In this document: in pieces, positions 1-5,045 of the stretch | Layout: each line of letters opens with the position of its first letter | Numbering within the stretch: the first letter of the stretch is position 1 | Assembly (NCBI GenBank): GCA_014729315.1 | Contig: WJKD01000232.1 | Coordinates: forward strand, 1 to 5,045 | Reading direction: 5' to 3' | DNA length: 5,045 nucleotides | DNA from: Promethearchaeota archaeon | GTDB taxonomy: Archaea > Asgardarchaeota > Lokiarchaeia > Sigynarchaeales > SOKP01 | Translations under genes and position numbers: made by a program | The notes under the pieces: generated by a model | Told to the model about the DNA's origin: nothing | The model's input: the letters and a program-made list of their open reading frames with translations, nothing else | Databases searched by the model: none

Positions 1-657
1 ATAAGGTTGGTTATCTTCTAATGTAGGCTCTTGCAATATTTTAAGCATCTCATCTATAAAATTTCTATACACCGGAATTATTTTGTTTTTTTGCGTTTCC
101 GTTAAAAAAACAAGGTGTTTATTGTAAGTGGCTTCATAATTGGGCATGCTACGAACTATCTTACTATATATTGAATCTTTTTCCTTTTTATTTGATTTTT
201 CTATATCTAATTCTAAAAAATCAAAAAAGGAATTTAGAGTTTTGTGGATATTTTGCATTATAAAAACCGTTATACGATTTAATGAAAGTAGCATTGGAAG
301 AAATGATTTTAAATTTGGATGGTTATATAGAACTTGGGCATCCACATCCATAGACATTAATTTTTGTCTAACTTCGGATTCAATTCTATAGATTTTAGCT
401 GGAATATTACCTCTTACTTTTGACTCTCTAAATTTAATCAAATTTTTAAAATTCCTATTAATACTTTTAATGTGTCGTGATATTGTTGTTTTCGACATCT
501 TAGAATATTTTGCTAGTTTAGAAAGTTTTAACTCTTTAAAAACGGTTAAAAGTAAGATGATTATGAAATCAACTTTATCTTCGTAAATAATATTTCCTAT
601 TTTCTCAATAATTTCTAAGTTTTTTGAAGGGGAAATTGTATTCATTTCTTGATTCAT
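1..657 (-). CDS. Winged helix-turn-helix transcriptional regulator (partial, C-terminus off the left edge)
   Basis: An uninterrupted minus-strand frame of 219 codons runs from ATG at 657-655 to base 1 without a stop, so the C-terminus lies outside the window. Residues about 25-92 look like a winged helix: a first helix rich in Ile and Leu (30-40), a helix-turn-helix at about 43-66 with recognition helix SKTTISRHIKSI (55-66), and a basic wing ending near PAKIYRI (86-92). The following 120 residues appear helical, with a charged linker around 150-162, and may form a dimerisation or ligand-sensing part that I do not recognise. The family is ArsR/MarR-like in fold; the ligand and targets are unknown. 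The start is either this ATG or a second one at 645-643; an in-frame TGA upstream excludes a longer form. It is divergent from the alpha/beta hydrolase at 853, so it may control that gene and itself. Seen: the open frame and HTH. Inferred: DNA-binding role and target. Confidence 0.85.
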   Translation of the reverse strand, partial: MNQEMNTISPSKNLEIIEKIGNIIYEDKVDFIIILLLTVFKELKLSKLAKYSKMSKTTISRHIKSINRNFKNLIKFRESKVRGNIPAKIYRIESEVRQKLMSMDVDAQVLYNHPNLKSFLPMLLSLNRITVFIMQNIHKTLNSFFDFLELDIEKSNKKEKDSIYSKIVRSMPNYEATYNKHLVFLTETQKNKIIPVYRNFIDEMLKILQEPTLEDNQPY

Positions 658-682
658 GCTATTAATGTTAATGAATCTTTGG

Positions 683-689
683 TTATAAA
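683..689 (-). promoter_or_regulatory. TATA-box-like element for the winged-helix regulator
   Basis: The minus strand reads TTTATAA, centred 29 bases before the ATG at 657. That is the spacing expected of an archaeal TATA box driving a leaderless or nearly leaderless transcript. No Shine-Dalgarno sequence is visible before this ATG, which fits. A second A/T-rich candidate (TTTATAATA) lies about 17 bases further upstream. In DNA this A+T-rich such matches are common, so support is only moderate. Confidence 0.4.
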
Positions 690-823
690 CGCTTCATTTT
701 ATTATAAATTTGAAACATAACTCTTAGGGGTTTTTCAAAACGTAAGATATTTAAATAAAACAATACATAATATTTCATTATTATATGCAATGTAATTCTT
801 ATTAAAAAAAGGTTCTTTGCATA

Positions 824-835
824 ATTTAAAAAAAA
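824..835 (+). promoter_or_regulatory. Possible TATA box for the alpha/beta hydrolase
   Basis: A run ATTTAAAAAAAA is centred about 24 bases before the ATG at 853, matching the distance for a leaderless archaeal transcript. No Shine-Dalgarno sequence precedes the ATG; the bases just before it are GTGAAAAAAA. The region is so A-rich that the match could be chance. Confidence 0.3.
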
Positions 836-852
836 TGTACAAGTGAAAAAAA

Positions 853-1806
853 ATGATTACGACAGTATTTCTTATTGTTTTGGGGATAATAATATTGATT
901 TATTTAGCTATGGGAATCTATTTTGCGAAATCTTTATTATATCCAATGATGCATCCTATAAACGAAACGCCAGAAGATTATGGGATGAAATATGAAAATA
1001 TTTCATATATGACCGAGGATAATGTTGAATTAAAGGGTTGGTATATTCCTACTAACTCGCAAAAATTAATTATAATAGTTCACCCTGGAAGTTTTAGTCG
1101 AGCTGGATTTGATCCAAAACAGCAAGGATTAGCTAAAATAACGAAGATTCAAGTAAAATTTCTTCCAACTGTAAAACAATTGAATGAAGCTGGTTATAAT
1201 GTGTTATTTTTTGACTTGAGAAATCATGGAGACAGTGGTAAAAGCAAATCTAAAAAAGTTTATCTTGGTTTAGATGAATATAAAGACATCATCGCTACAA
1301 TGAACTATATAAATTCTCGAAGTGATTTAAAGAGTCAAGATAAGGCCTTTCTTGGTTTTTGTACTGGTGCTAATTCTACGATTATTGCGATGAATAACAG
1401 ACCTAACTTATTTCAAAACATAAAATGTTTGATAGCAGTTCAACCAATCTCGGGGAATACTTTTGTATGGAGAATTGTAAAATCCTTATATACTATTGTT
1501 AGTGCTGTTATGATTGTACCGTTAGTAACATTAATCAGTCGAATTTGGAGTGGAAAATGGTTCAGCGAAATGAACCCATTAAATTATTGTAATAGTATCA
1601 CTTGTCCGGTACTCTATATTCAGGCTAAAACTGATAAATGGGCATCACTTGAAGATATTAGAGAGTACTATGATAATTCTCCTGACCCTAAAGAATTAGT
1701 CTTCTTAGAAGATGAGGTACCGATGCATCGATTTGATACTTACAATTATTTTGGACATAAACCACAAATAATGTTGGATTATTACGCTAAGCATTTTAAA
1801 TCCTAA
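853..1806 (+). CDS. Membrane-anchored alpha/beta hydrolase with a Cys nucleophile
   Basis: The 317-residue protein begins with a hydrophobic segment (about residues 3-22) that should act as an uncleaved membrane anchor, followed by a typical alpha/beta-hydrolase domain. Visible landmarks are TPEDYGMKYENISY (39-52) and ELKGWYIP (59-66), which match the N-terminal beta-strand region of the family; VHPGS (76-80), the likely oxyanion-hole loop; DLRNHGDSG (121-129); and the nucleophile elbow GFCTG (168-172). Cys170 stands where most members have Ser, as in dienelactone hydrolases. Asp261 and His292 are the best candidates for the other triad residues. A hydrophobic stretch at about 208-232 lies in the cap region and may touch the membrane. 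Reaction and substrate cannot be assigned: esterase, thioesterase or lactonase-like activity are all possible. It is divergent from the winged-helix regulator, a possible controller. Its stop is followed within 50 bases by an oligo-T tract. Confidence 0.88.
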   Translation: MITTVFLIVLGIIILIYLAMGIYFAKSLLYPMMHPINETPEDYGMKYENISYMTEDNVELKGWYIPTNSQKLIIIVHPGSFSRAGFDPKQQGLAKITKIQVKFLPTVKQLNEAGYNVLFFDLRNHGDSGKSKSKKVYLGLDEYKDIIATMNYINSRSDLKSQDKAFLGFCTGANSTIIAMNNRPNLFQNIKCLIAVQPISGNTFVWRIVKSLYTIVSAVMIVPLVTLISRIWSGKWFSEMNPLNYCNSITCPVLYIQAKTDKWASLEDIREYYDNSPDPKELVFLEDEVPMHRFDTYNYFGHKPQIMLDYYAKHFKS

Positions 1807-1846
1807 TTCAAATCTTTAGTTAGTATTTATTCTAAGAAATTATCTC

Positions 1847-1854
1847 TTTTTTTT
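1847..1854 (+). terminator. Oligo-T terminator after the hydrolase
   Basis: A run of eight T starts about 40 bases after the hydrolase stop codon and is followed by ATTTTG, so the transcript would end in a U-rich tract. Archaeal RNA polymerase commonly terminates at such tracts without a hairpin, and no stem is evident here. A second plus-strand run of nine T at 2003-2011 could act as a backup before the convergent MFS gene. Confidence 0.45.
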
Positions 1855-2028
1855 ATTTTGAATAAAAATTGTTTTAATTTATTCATTCTAAAGACTATAA
1901 ACTTGTACTATAAATCTATTAAAAATTTTTAACGATGTTAGCAGCAAAACACTGAGTTTTAGAATTAATTTAAAAAGAATTGGTTATTACTCTGGCTCCA
2001 TCTTTTTTTTTATCTTTTATTAATACCG

Positions 2029-3261
2029 CTATGAATTCGAATCATTAGTACTTTCTTGGAGTGAAGCTTTTTCTGAATTGTTGAATGACCATATAATAAA
2101 AACAATTACAAAACAAGATGCTGAGACAAGAGGTAAGATTGGAGAATTTAAATAATATAAGATTACCCCACCTAATATTGGCGTAATTATCATTGCGATA
2201 CTCATAAGCGCATTGTTCACGCCAAGGAGACTTCCAGTCTCTTCTCGTTCAACGCTGTTTGCTAATTTACTTGTAATTACAGGACGACATATTCCCGTTC
2301 CAAGAGCTAGAAACATTAAAGGTATAAAAGTAAAAAGAAAGGTGGATGTAAAAATAAGAATAGTAAAGGCAGTAATCATCGAAATTATTCCAATTAGTAA
2401 GATTTTATTCTCTCCAAATTTCTTCTGAAGAGGACTTATTAATGAAGTTTGAAAGATTACTCTTAACACTCCGATCCACGCCATAAAAAATCCTACCTCT
2501 TGGGCGGTGATATTTATTTGGATTTCGGCAAAGAGAGCAAAAGTAGAAATAAAAAGCATAAACCCCAGACTATAGATTAAAAAAATAATAAGTAATTTTC
2601 TAATTTTTGAGTCTTTAAAAAACCTTTTAGCATCATCGATAGGAAAAATATCGTTAAAAGTAAATTTGACTTTCTCTTCTTTTACAATTAAAGATTCGGG
2701 AAGAAATATAACTACTAATAGAATTGAGACTAAGCATACTCCTGCGGCAAAAAACATGGGTGTAGAATAATTTATAATTGAAAGAGTCCCTCCTATTAAT
2801 GGTCCGAAGATTAATGCTGCACCAAAAACAGCACTGGAATATCCATATATTTTAGATCTATTTTCTGGTTCAGTTACATCGCTTATGTATGCTTGACTAA
2901 CCGTCATATTGCTCCCTAAAAGCCCATCAACCAAACGTGCCAAAATTAAAATCCACACTTCGTTTGCTATTCCTAACAATATAAAACCAATTAATGTGCT
3001 AATCTGACTAACTATTAAAAGTGGTTTTCTTCCATAACGATCACTTAATTTGCCTGTCAAAGGGCTGGCAAAGAACTGGCAGAAACTAAAAATACTCAAA
3101 ATCAATCCAATCTGCAATACATTCAAACCTAGAGATAACGCTAAAAATGGGATTACTGGAGCCACAATACTAAAGCCTAAAACCTCTGTAAAGATTATTA
3201 AAAAAATTATAAGGTATCGTTTATCGAATTTTGCTCTTGGAACTTCGGATTGATCAGACAT
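2029..3261 (-). CDS. MFS exporter, drug:H+ antiporter (DHA1/TetA-like) type
   Basis: The 410-residue integral membrane protein fits the usual 12-helix size of the family. Clear signatures are LGFSIVAPVIPFLA (28-41) in helix 1; motif A, GKLSDRYGRKP (70-80), in the loop between helices 2 and 3; motif B around LARLVDGLLGS (107-117) with Arg109; and the antiporter motif C around FGAALIFGPLIGG (146-158) at the end of helix 5, which marks exporters. A charged central loop spans about 190-222. The second half has a motif-A remnant (SPLQKKFGENK, 276-286) and GSLLGVNNALMS (343-354), as in TetA-type proteins. It likely uses the proton gradient to expel a small lipophilic compound; the substrate cannot be read from sequence. 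It lies 84 bases downstream of the VOC gene on the same strand, so co-transcription is plausible. The ATG at 3261 gives the motif-complete protein and sits just before helix 1. Confidence 0.93.
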   Translation of the reverse strand: MSDQSEVPRAKFDKRYLIIFLIIFTEVLGFSIVAPVIPFLALSLGLNVLQIGLILSIFSFCQFFASPLTGKLSDRYGRKPLLIVSQISTLIGFILLGIANEVWILILARLVDGLLGSNMTVSQAYISDVTEPENRSKIYGYSSAVFGAALIFGPLIGGTLSIINYSTPMFFAAGVCLVSILLVVIFLPESLIVKEEKVKFTFNDIFPIDDAKRFFKDSKIRKLLIIFLIYSLGFMLFISTFALFAEIQINITAQEVGFFMAWIGVLRVIFQTSLISPLQKKFGENKILLIGIISMITAFTILIFTSTFLFTFIPLMFLALGTGICRPVITSKLANSVEREETGSLLGVNNALMSIAMIITPILGGVILYYLNSPILPLVSASCFVIVFIIWSFNNSEKASLQESTNDSNS

Positions 3262-3345
3262 TATAATTACTTATTTTAAAATTATTTTTTAATCTATTTA
3301 GATTAGTCCAGAAAGAAGATAATGATTTTCCTATAAGCTCAACGA

Positions 3346-3696
3346 TTAATGGTGTTGAATGAGCGCGATACGGACTCCATTTGGATCTTCTACGAAGGCA
3401 AGACTTCCAACTGTTATTTCTTTGGGTTCCATGGTAATTTTGGCACCTTTAGATTTTAACTCTGCCACTATTGAGTTTATATCTTCAACATCCATTCCCA
3501 CCGAATAAAAGCCGGTTTCATATTCTTCATTTTTTATGAGTTCTATCATAGCATCCCCTTTCCCTTGTAATATTGTGATTTTTGTCCCGGGAAAGGGATT
3601 ATGTTGACTATCTATTTCAAATCCCATAACCTCAGTGTAAAACTTAATTGACTCCTCCATATCCTTAACTATTATAGTTGCGTATTTTACTTTCAT
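3346..3696 (-). CDS. VOC-family (glyoxalase/bleomycin-resistance fold) protein
   Basis: The 116-residue protein is a single vicinal-oxygen-chelate unit with two beta-alpha-beta-beta-beta modules: [20 protein letters not shown] (3-22) opens the first, [20 protein letters not shown] (62-81) the second, and [15 protein letters not shown] (100-114) closes it. Such proteins normally dimerise to form the active or binding site. Aligned by eye to glyoxalase I, only one of the four metal-ligand positions is kept (Glu52); the others are Tyr5, Phe63 and Ala111. A glyoxalase I or dioxygenase activity is therefore doubtful, and ligand binding or another metal-free chemistry is more likely. It precedes the MFS exporter on the same strand, as would fit a bind-and-export or resistance pair, though this is inference. 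The start ATG is preceded by AAGGTTGAT at a spacing of about six bases, a possible weak Shine-Dalgarno sequence. Confidence 0.9.
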   Translation of the reverse strand: MKVKYATIIVKDMEESIKFYTEVMGFEIDSQHNPFPGTKITILQGKGDAMIELIKNEEYETGFYSVGMDVEDINSIVAELKSKGAKITMEPKEITVGSLAFVEDPNGVRIALIQHH

Positions 3697-3730
3697 ATTT
3701 TATCAACCTTTAACTTTGAACAACCAAGAT

Positions 3731-3741
3731 AATAATTTATA
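3731..3741 (-). promoter_or_regulatory. Possible TATA box for the VOC-MFS unit
   Basis: The minus strand reads TATAAATTATT about 40 bases before the VOC ATG at 3696. A start site some 25 bases downstream would leave a leader of about 15 bases containing the AAGGTTGAT Shine-Dalgarno-like sequence. The fit is consistent but A/T-rich matches are frequent here. Confidence 0.35.
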
Positions 3742-3828
3742 GTTTTGCAAATATCTAATGGTTGCCTTATTTTACTACAAAGTCTTATTAGTGTAATTAT
3801 CTCATTTATATCGTTTTTCTTAACTCAG

Positions 3829-3845
3829 AAAAAGTTGAACTTTTT
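3829..3845. repeat. 17-base perfect palindrome, possible operator
   Basis: AAAAAGTT and AACTTTTT flank a single central G, an uninterrupted 8-base inverted repeat. It lies about 130 bases before the VOC start and about 70 bases past the end of the decayed TetR-like gene. Size and symmetry suit a dimeric regulator such as a TetR protein. Alternatively, AAAAAG-TTGAA-CTTTTT can fold as a six-base-pair hairpin and would look the same on both strands. No protein partner can be shown from sequence. Confidence 0.45.
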
Positions 3846-3917
3846 ACATTGAGAGATCTCACATAGTTTTACTATTATCAGTTCCTAACGGTTTTTGGTG
3901 CATATCTCAAGCACTTA

Positions 3918-4490
3918 TTATGAGATTTTTTTCACAAGAAGGTTAGTGATAAGATTAAATACCATATCTATCCCTTTTTTAATTTCTTTTAGATTTTTGA
4001 GAGTCAAATTCCTCGTCGATTTCAAGAATTAATGGGATTTTAAACACAGGGTCAATTCTTCTCTATTTTTTTAATTTTATTTTATTTTTATCGTAGTAGC
4101 GATAGTGGAAACTTATAATCTATCCATAGTTGCAAATATCAAGGCGACTTTTCACCCAATTCCTAATTGTGATTGATTTTTCATTTTTGAATTACATCTA
4201 CCTACAAAGGATCATCAATTTAAATAACCTGGCTATTATCTGTTGAGATAAGGACATAACACAAGGCTAGCTCCATTTTCATTATATTACATTTATGAAA
4301 AAGTGAAGATAAAATAATAATTGTCCGTGTTGCTCATCAAAAAGTAAGCCATGTGGAAAACTTTATTTGTGGATTGATAGTTAGTTATTTCTTTAAACAA
4401 AATACTTAGGCTTGAAATCAAACGAAAAGTGATAATTGAGATAATAAAATTCGCTAAGTTAAAGAGATGTATTTAATTTTAAGAGTATTT
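3918..4490 (-). pseudogene. Decayed TetR/AcrR-like transcriptional regulator
   Basis: No long open frame exists here, yet minus-strand fragments in different frames read as protein in a consistent order. From the N-terminal side: RILLSQLSLF (about 4453-4424), like the first TetR helix; SLSILFKEITNYQSTNKVFH (about 4412-4353), like the HTH region; LFDEQHGQLLFYLHFFINVI (4344-4285), like the helix after the HTH; SQQIIARLFKL (about 4248-4216); KVALIFATMDRL (4151-4116); FHYRYYDKNK (from 4110); then IDPVFKIPLILEIDEEFD (4056-4003) and KGIDMVFNLITNLLVKKIS ending in TAA at 3920-3918. Stops include TGA at 4154-4152 and TAG at 4065-4063; frameshifts fall near 4113-4122 and in the A5 run at 3994-3998. The total of about 570 bases matches a TetR gene of about 190-200 residues. 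Position just upstream of a VOC-MFS pair on the same strand suits a former repressor of those genes. The left-hand N-terminal boundary is approximate. Coding origin is fairly secure in the C-terminal half, weaker in the N-terminal half; the TetR assignment is by eye. Confidence 0.6.
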
Positions 4491-4535
4491 TTAGATCACA
4501 AGCAATGAAGGAAAATAAGTAATAAAATAAGCAAG

Positions 4536-4574
4536 AAAAAAATAAGAATAATTTACAAATTTATTTTTAAAAAA
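4536..4574 (-). terminator. Oligo-T tracts after trmO
   Basis: On the minus strand, runs of six T (at 4574-4569) and seven T (at 4542-4536) follow the trmO stop codon at 4593-4595 within about 60 bases. These are suitable archaeal U-tract terminators. They would separate trmO from the pseudogene and the VOC-MFS unit downstream. Confidence 0.4.
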
Positions 4575-4592
4575 TTCAAGAATGTTTAATTA

Positions 4593-5045
4593 TCATTTAA
4601 GACTTTTCTGTTCTGGGCTAACACAAGCATGAGCACGCATATCTTTATCGTAGGATTCAGAAGGATCGTCAACATTCAATTCTCTTCGTAGTTTCTTAAA
4701 TTCTTCCATTATTGAGTACATCCAATCAGCAAGTTTGACATTTAAAGGAGAATCATAGGAGGGTAAATGGGGTTTTATGTCTATAACAGGTGTATTATCA
4801 ATAGCGTCCAATCCCTCAACTAATAAAGTATTATCTCTTTTTTCTACCAGTTTAACCGTTATTATACCTATTGGATTAGGCCTAACGGGGGATCGTGTCG
4901 CAAATATCCCTTAATCGGCATCGTTTCTAATCCGGCGGGATGGACTTTTTTGATTTGACGGCCCTTTTCTGGTGTTTTATGAGTCCAGAAAAGTACAACC
5001 ACATGAGAAAAGTCTTCAATACCTTCCAAACATTCTATGTAATAT
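4593..5045 (-). pseudogene. trmO: trmO: tRNA-Thr (m6t6A37) N6-methyltransferase, frameshifted and partial at the right edge
   Basis: TrmO (older names TsaA, YaeB) uses S-adenosylmethionine to add a methyl group to t6A at position 37 of tRNA-Thr, and forms a beta-barrel dimer. The minus strand from 5044 reads YYIECLEGIEDFSHVVVLFW then KKVHPAG, typical of the N-terminal half. After GY at about 4904 the frame breaks: TATTTG should be TATTTTG. Adding one T to the T3 run at 4902-4904 restores FATRSPVRPNPIG, the family's hallmark motif, then VEGLDAIDNTPVIDIKPHLP and the stop at 4593-4595. Without the repair, the first frame stops at TAG shortly after the motif region. Restored, about 150 residues are visible and perhaps 15-25 N-terminal residues lie beyond the window. 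The downstream piece can start only at an internal Met (4811), lacks the hallmark motif and would not be a functional enzyme. The cause may be true mutation or a single-base sequence error. Family identity is very secure. Confidence 0.88.

Larger units (their letters stand above)
658..852. promoter_or_regulatory. Divergent intergenic promoter region between regulator and hydrolase
   Basis: This stretch of about 195 bases separates two genes that point away from each other, so it should hold both promoters and any operator of the regulator. It contains an imperfect dyad at 723-746 (CTTA...TAAG ends around a GGGGTTTTTCAAAAC core) and long A/T runs. No open frame of note and no RNA gene is apparent. 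Confidence 0.55.

Noticed and set aside
140..391. Plus-strand open frame of 83 codons
   Set aside because: It is antisense to the continuous minus-strand winged-helix regulator, which has a clear HTH; the plus-strand product resembles no family.
766..790. Possible inverted repeat CATAATA...TATATG before the hydrolase
   Set aside because: Only a few bases pair once written against its own reverse complement; low-complexity A/T sequence is a sufficient explanation.
2213..2428. Plus-strand open frame of 71 codons
   Set aside because: It lies wholly inside the MFS gene on the other strand and shows only the reverse image of its codons.
3050..3253. Plus-strand open frame of 67 codons
   Set aside because: Same reason: antisense shadow of the N-terminal part of the MFS gene, including motif A.
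3904..3932. Hairpin (ATCTCA/TGAGAT, 11-base loop) followed by seven T on the plus strand, like an intrinsic terminator
   Set aside because: There is no plus-strand gene upstream for it to serve, and it overlaps the end of the minus-strand pseudogene; probably chance in A+T-rich DNA.
3700..4590. A tRNA, small structured RNA or CRISPR array in the apparently gene-free stretch
   Set aside because: No T-loop consensus with matching stems, no regularly spaced repeats and no G+C-rich island were seen; the decayed TetR-like gene explains most of the stretch.
4593..4811. A separate small gene of 72 codons
   Set aside because: Its sequence is the C-terminal half of TrmO and continues upstream in frame past the Met into the family's conserved motif, so it is the tail of the frameshifted gene.

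Overview
The window is strongly A+T-rich and probably comes from the chromosome of an archaeon, with a Promethearchaeota (Asgard/Lokiarchaeia-like) genome as my best guess. The reasons are TATA-box-like elements about 25-40 bases before several starts, mostly absent Shine-Dalgarno sequences, oligo-T tracts after genes, and the style of the proteins (a winged-helix regulator rich in Lys, Ile and Asn, and archaeal-type TrmO). This is inference; an A+T-rich bacterium is not excluded.

Layout from left to right. Bases 1-657 (minus strand) hold the N-terminal 219 codons of a winged-helix regulator that runs off the left edge. A divergent promoter region of about 195 bases separates it from a membrane-anchored alpha/beta hydrolase (853-1806, plus) whose nucleophile elbow carries Cys instead of Ser. 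A convergent intergenic region with oligo-T tracts follows. Next comes a minus-strand pair transcribed right to left: a VOC (glyoxalase-fold) protein (3346-3696) and, downstream of it, a 12-helix MFS exporter of the drug:H+ antiporter type (2029-3261). Upstream of that pair, 3918 to about 4490 looks at first like a gene-free stretch. Read on the minus strand, it translates piecewise into fragments resembling a TetR-family regulator, broken by several frameshifts and stop codons. I interpret it as a pseudogene. The right edge (4593-5045, minus) holds most of trmO, the tRNA-Thr m6t6A37 methyltransferase gene, interrupted by a single-base deletion inside its most conserved motif and truncated by the window edge.

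The genes suggest two small regulatory units. One is the winged-helix regulator with the divergent hydrolase. The other is a TetR-like regulator, VOC protein and MFS exporter, a common arrangement for small-molecule resistance or export, whose regulator appears to have died. A 17-base perfect palindrome between the dead regulator and the VOC gene could be its leftover operator.

I see no CRISPR array, transposase, rRNA or tRNA. I found no convincing previously undescribed system. The most informative points are the decayed regulator, the broken trmO, the Cys-type hydrolase and the VOC protein lacking most metal ligands.
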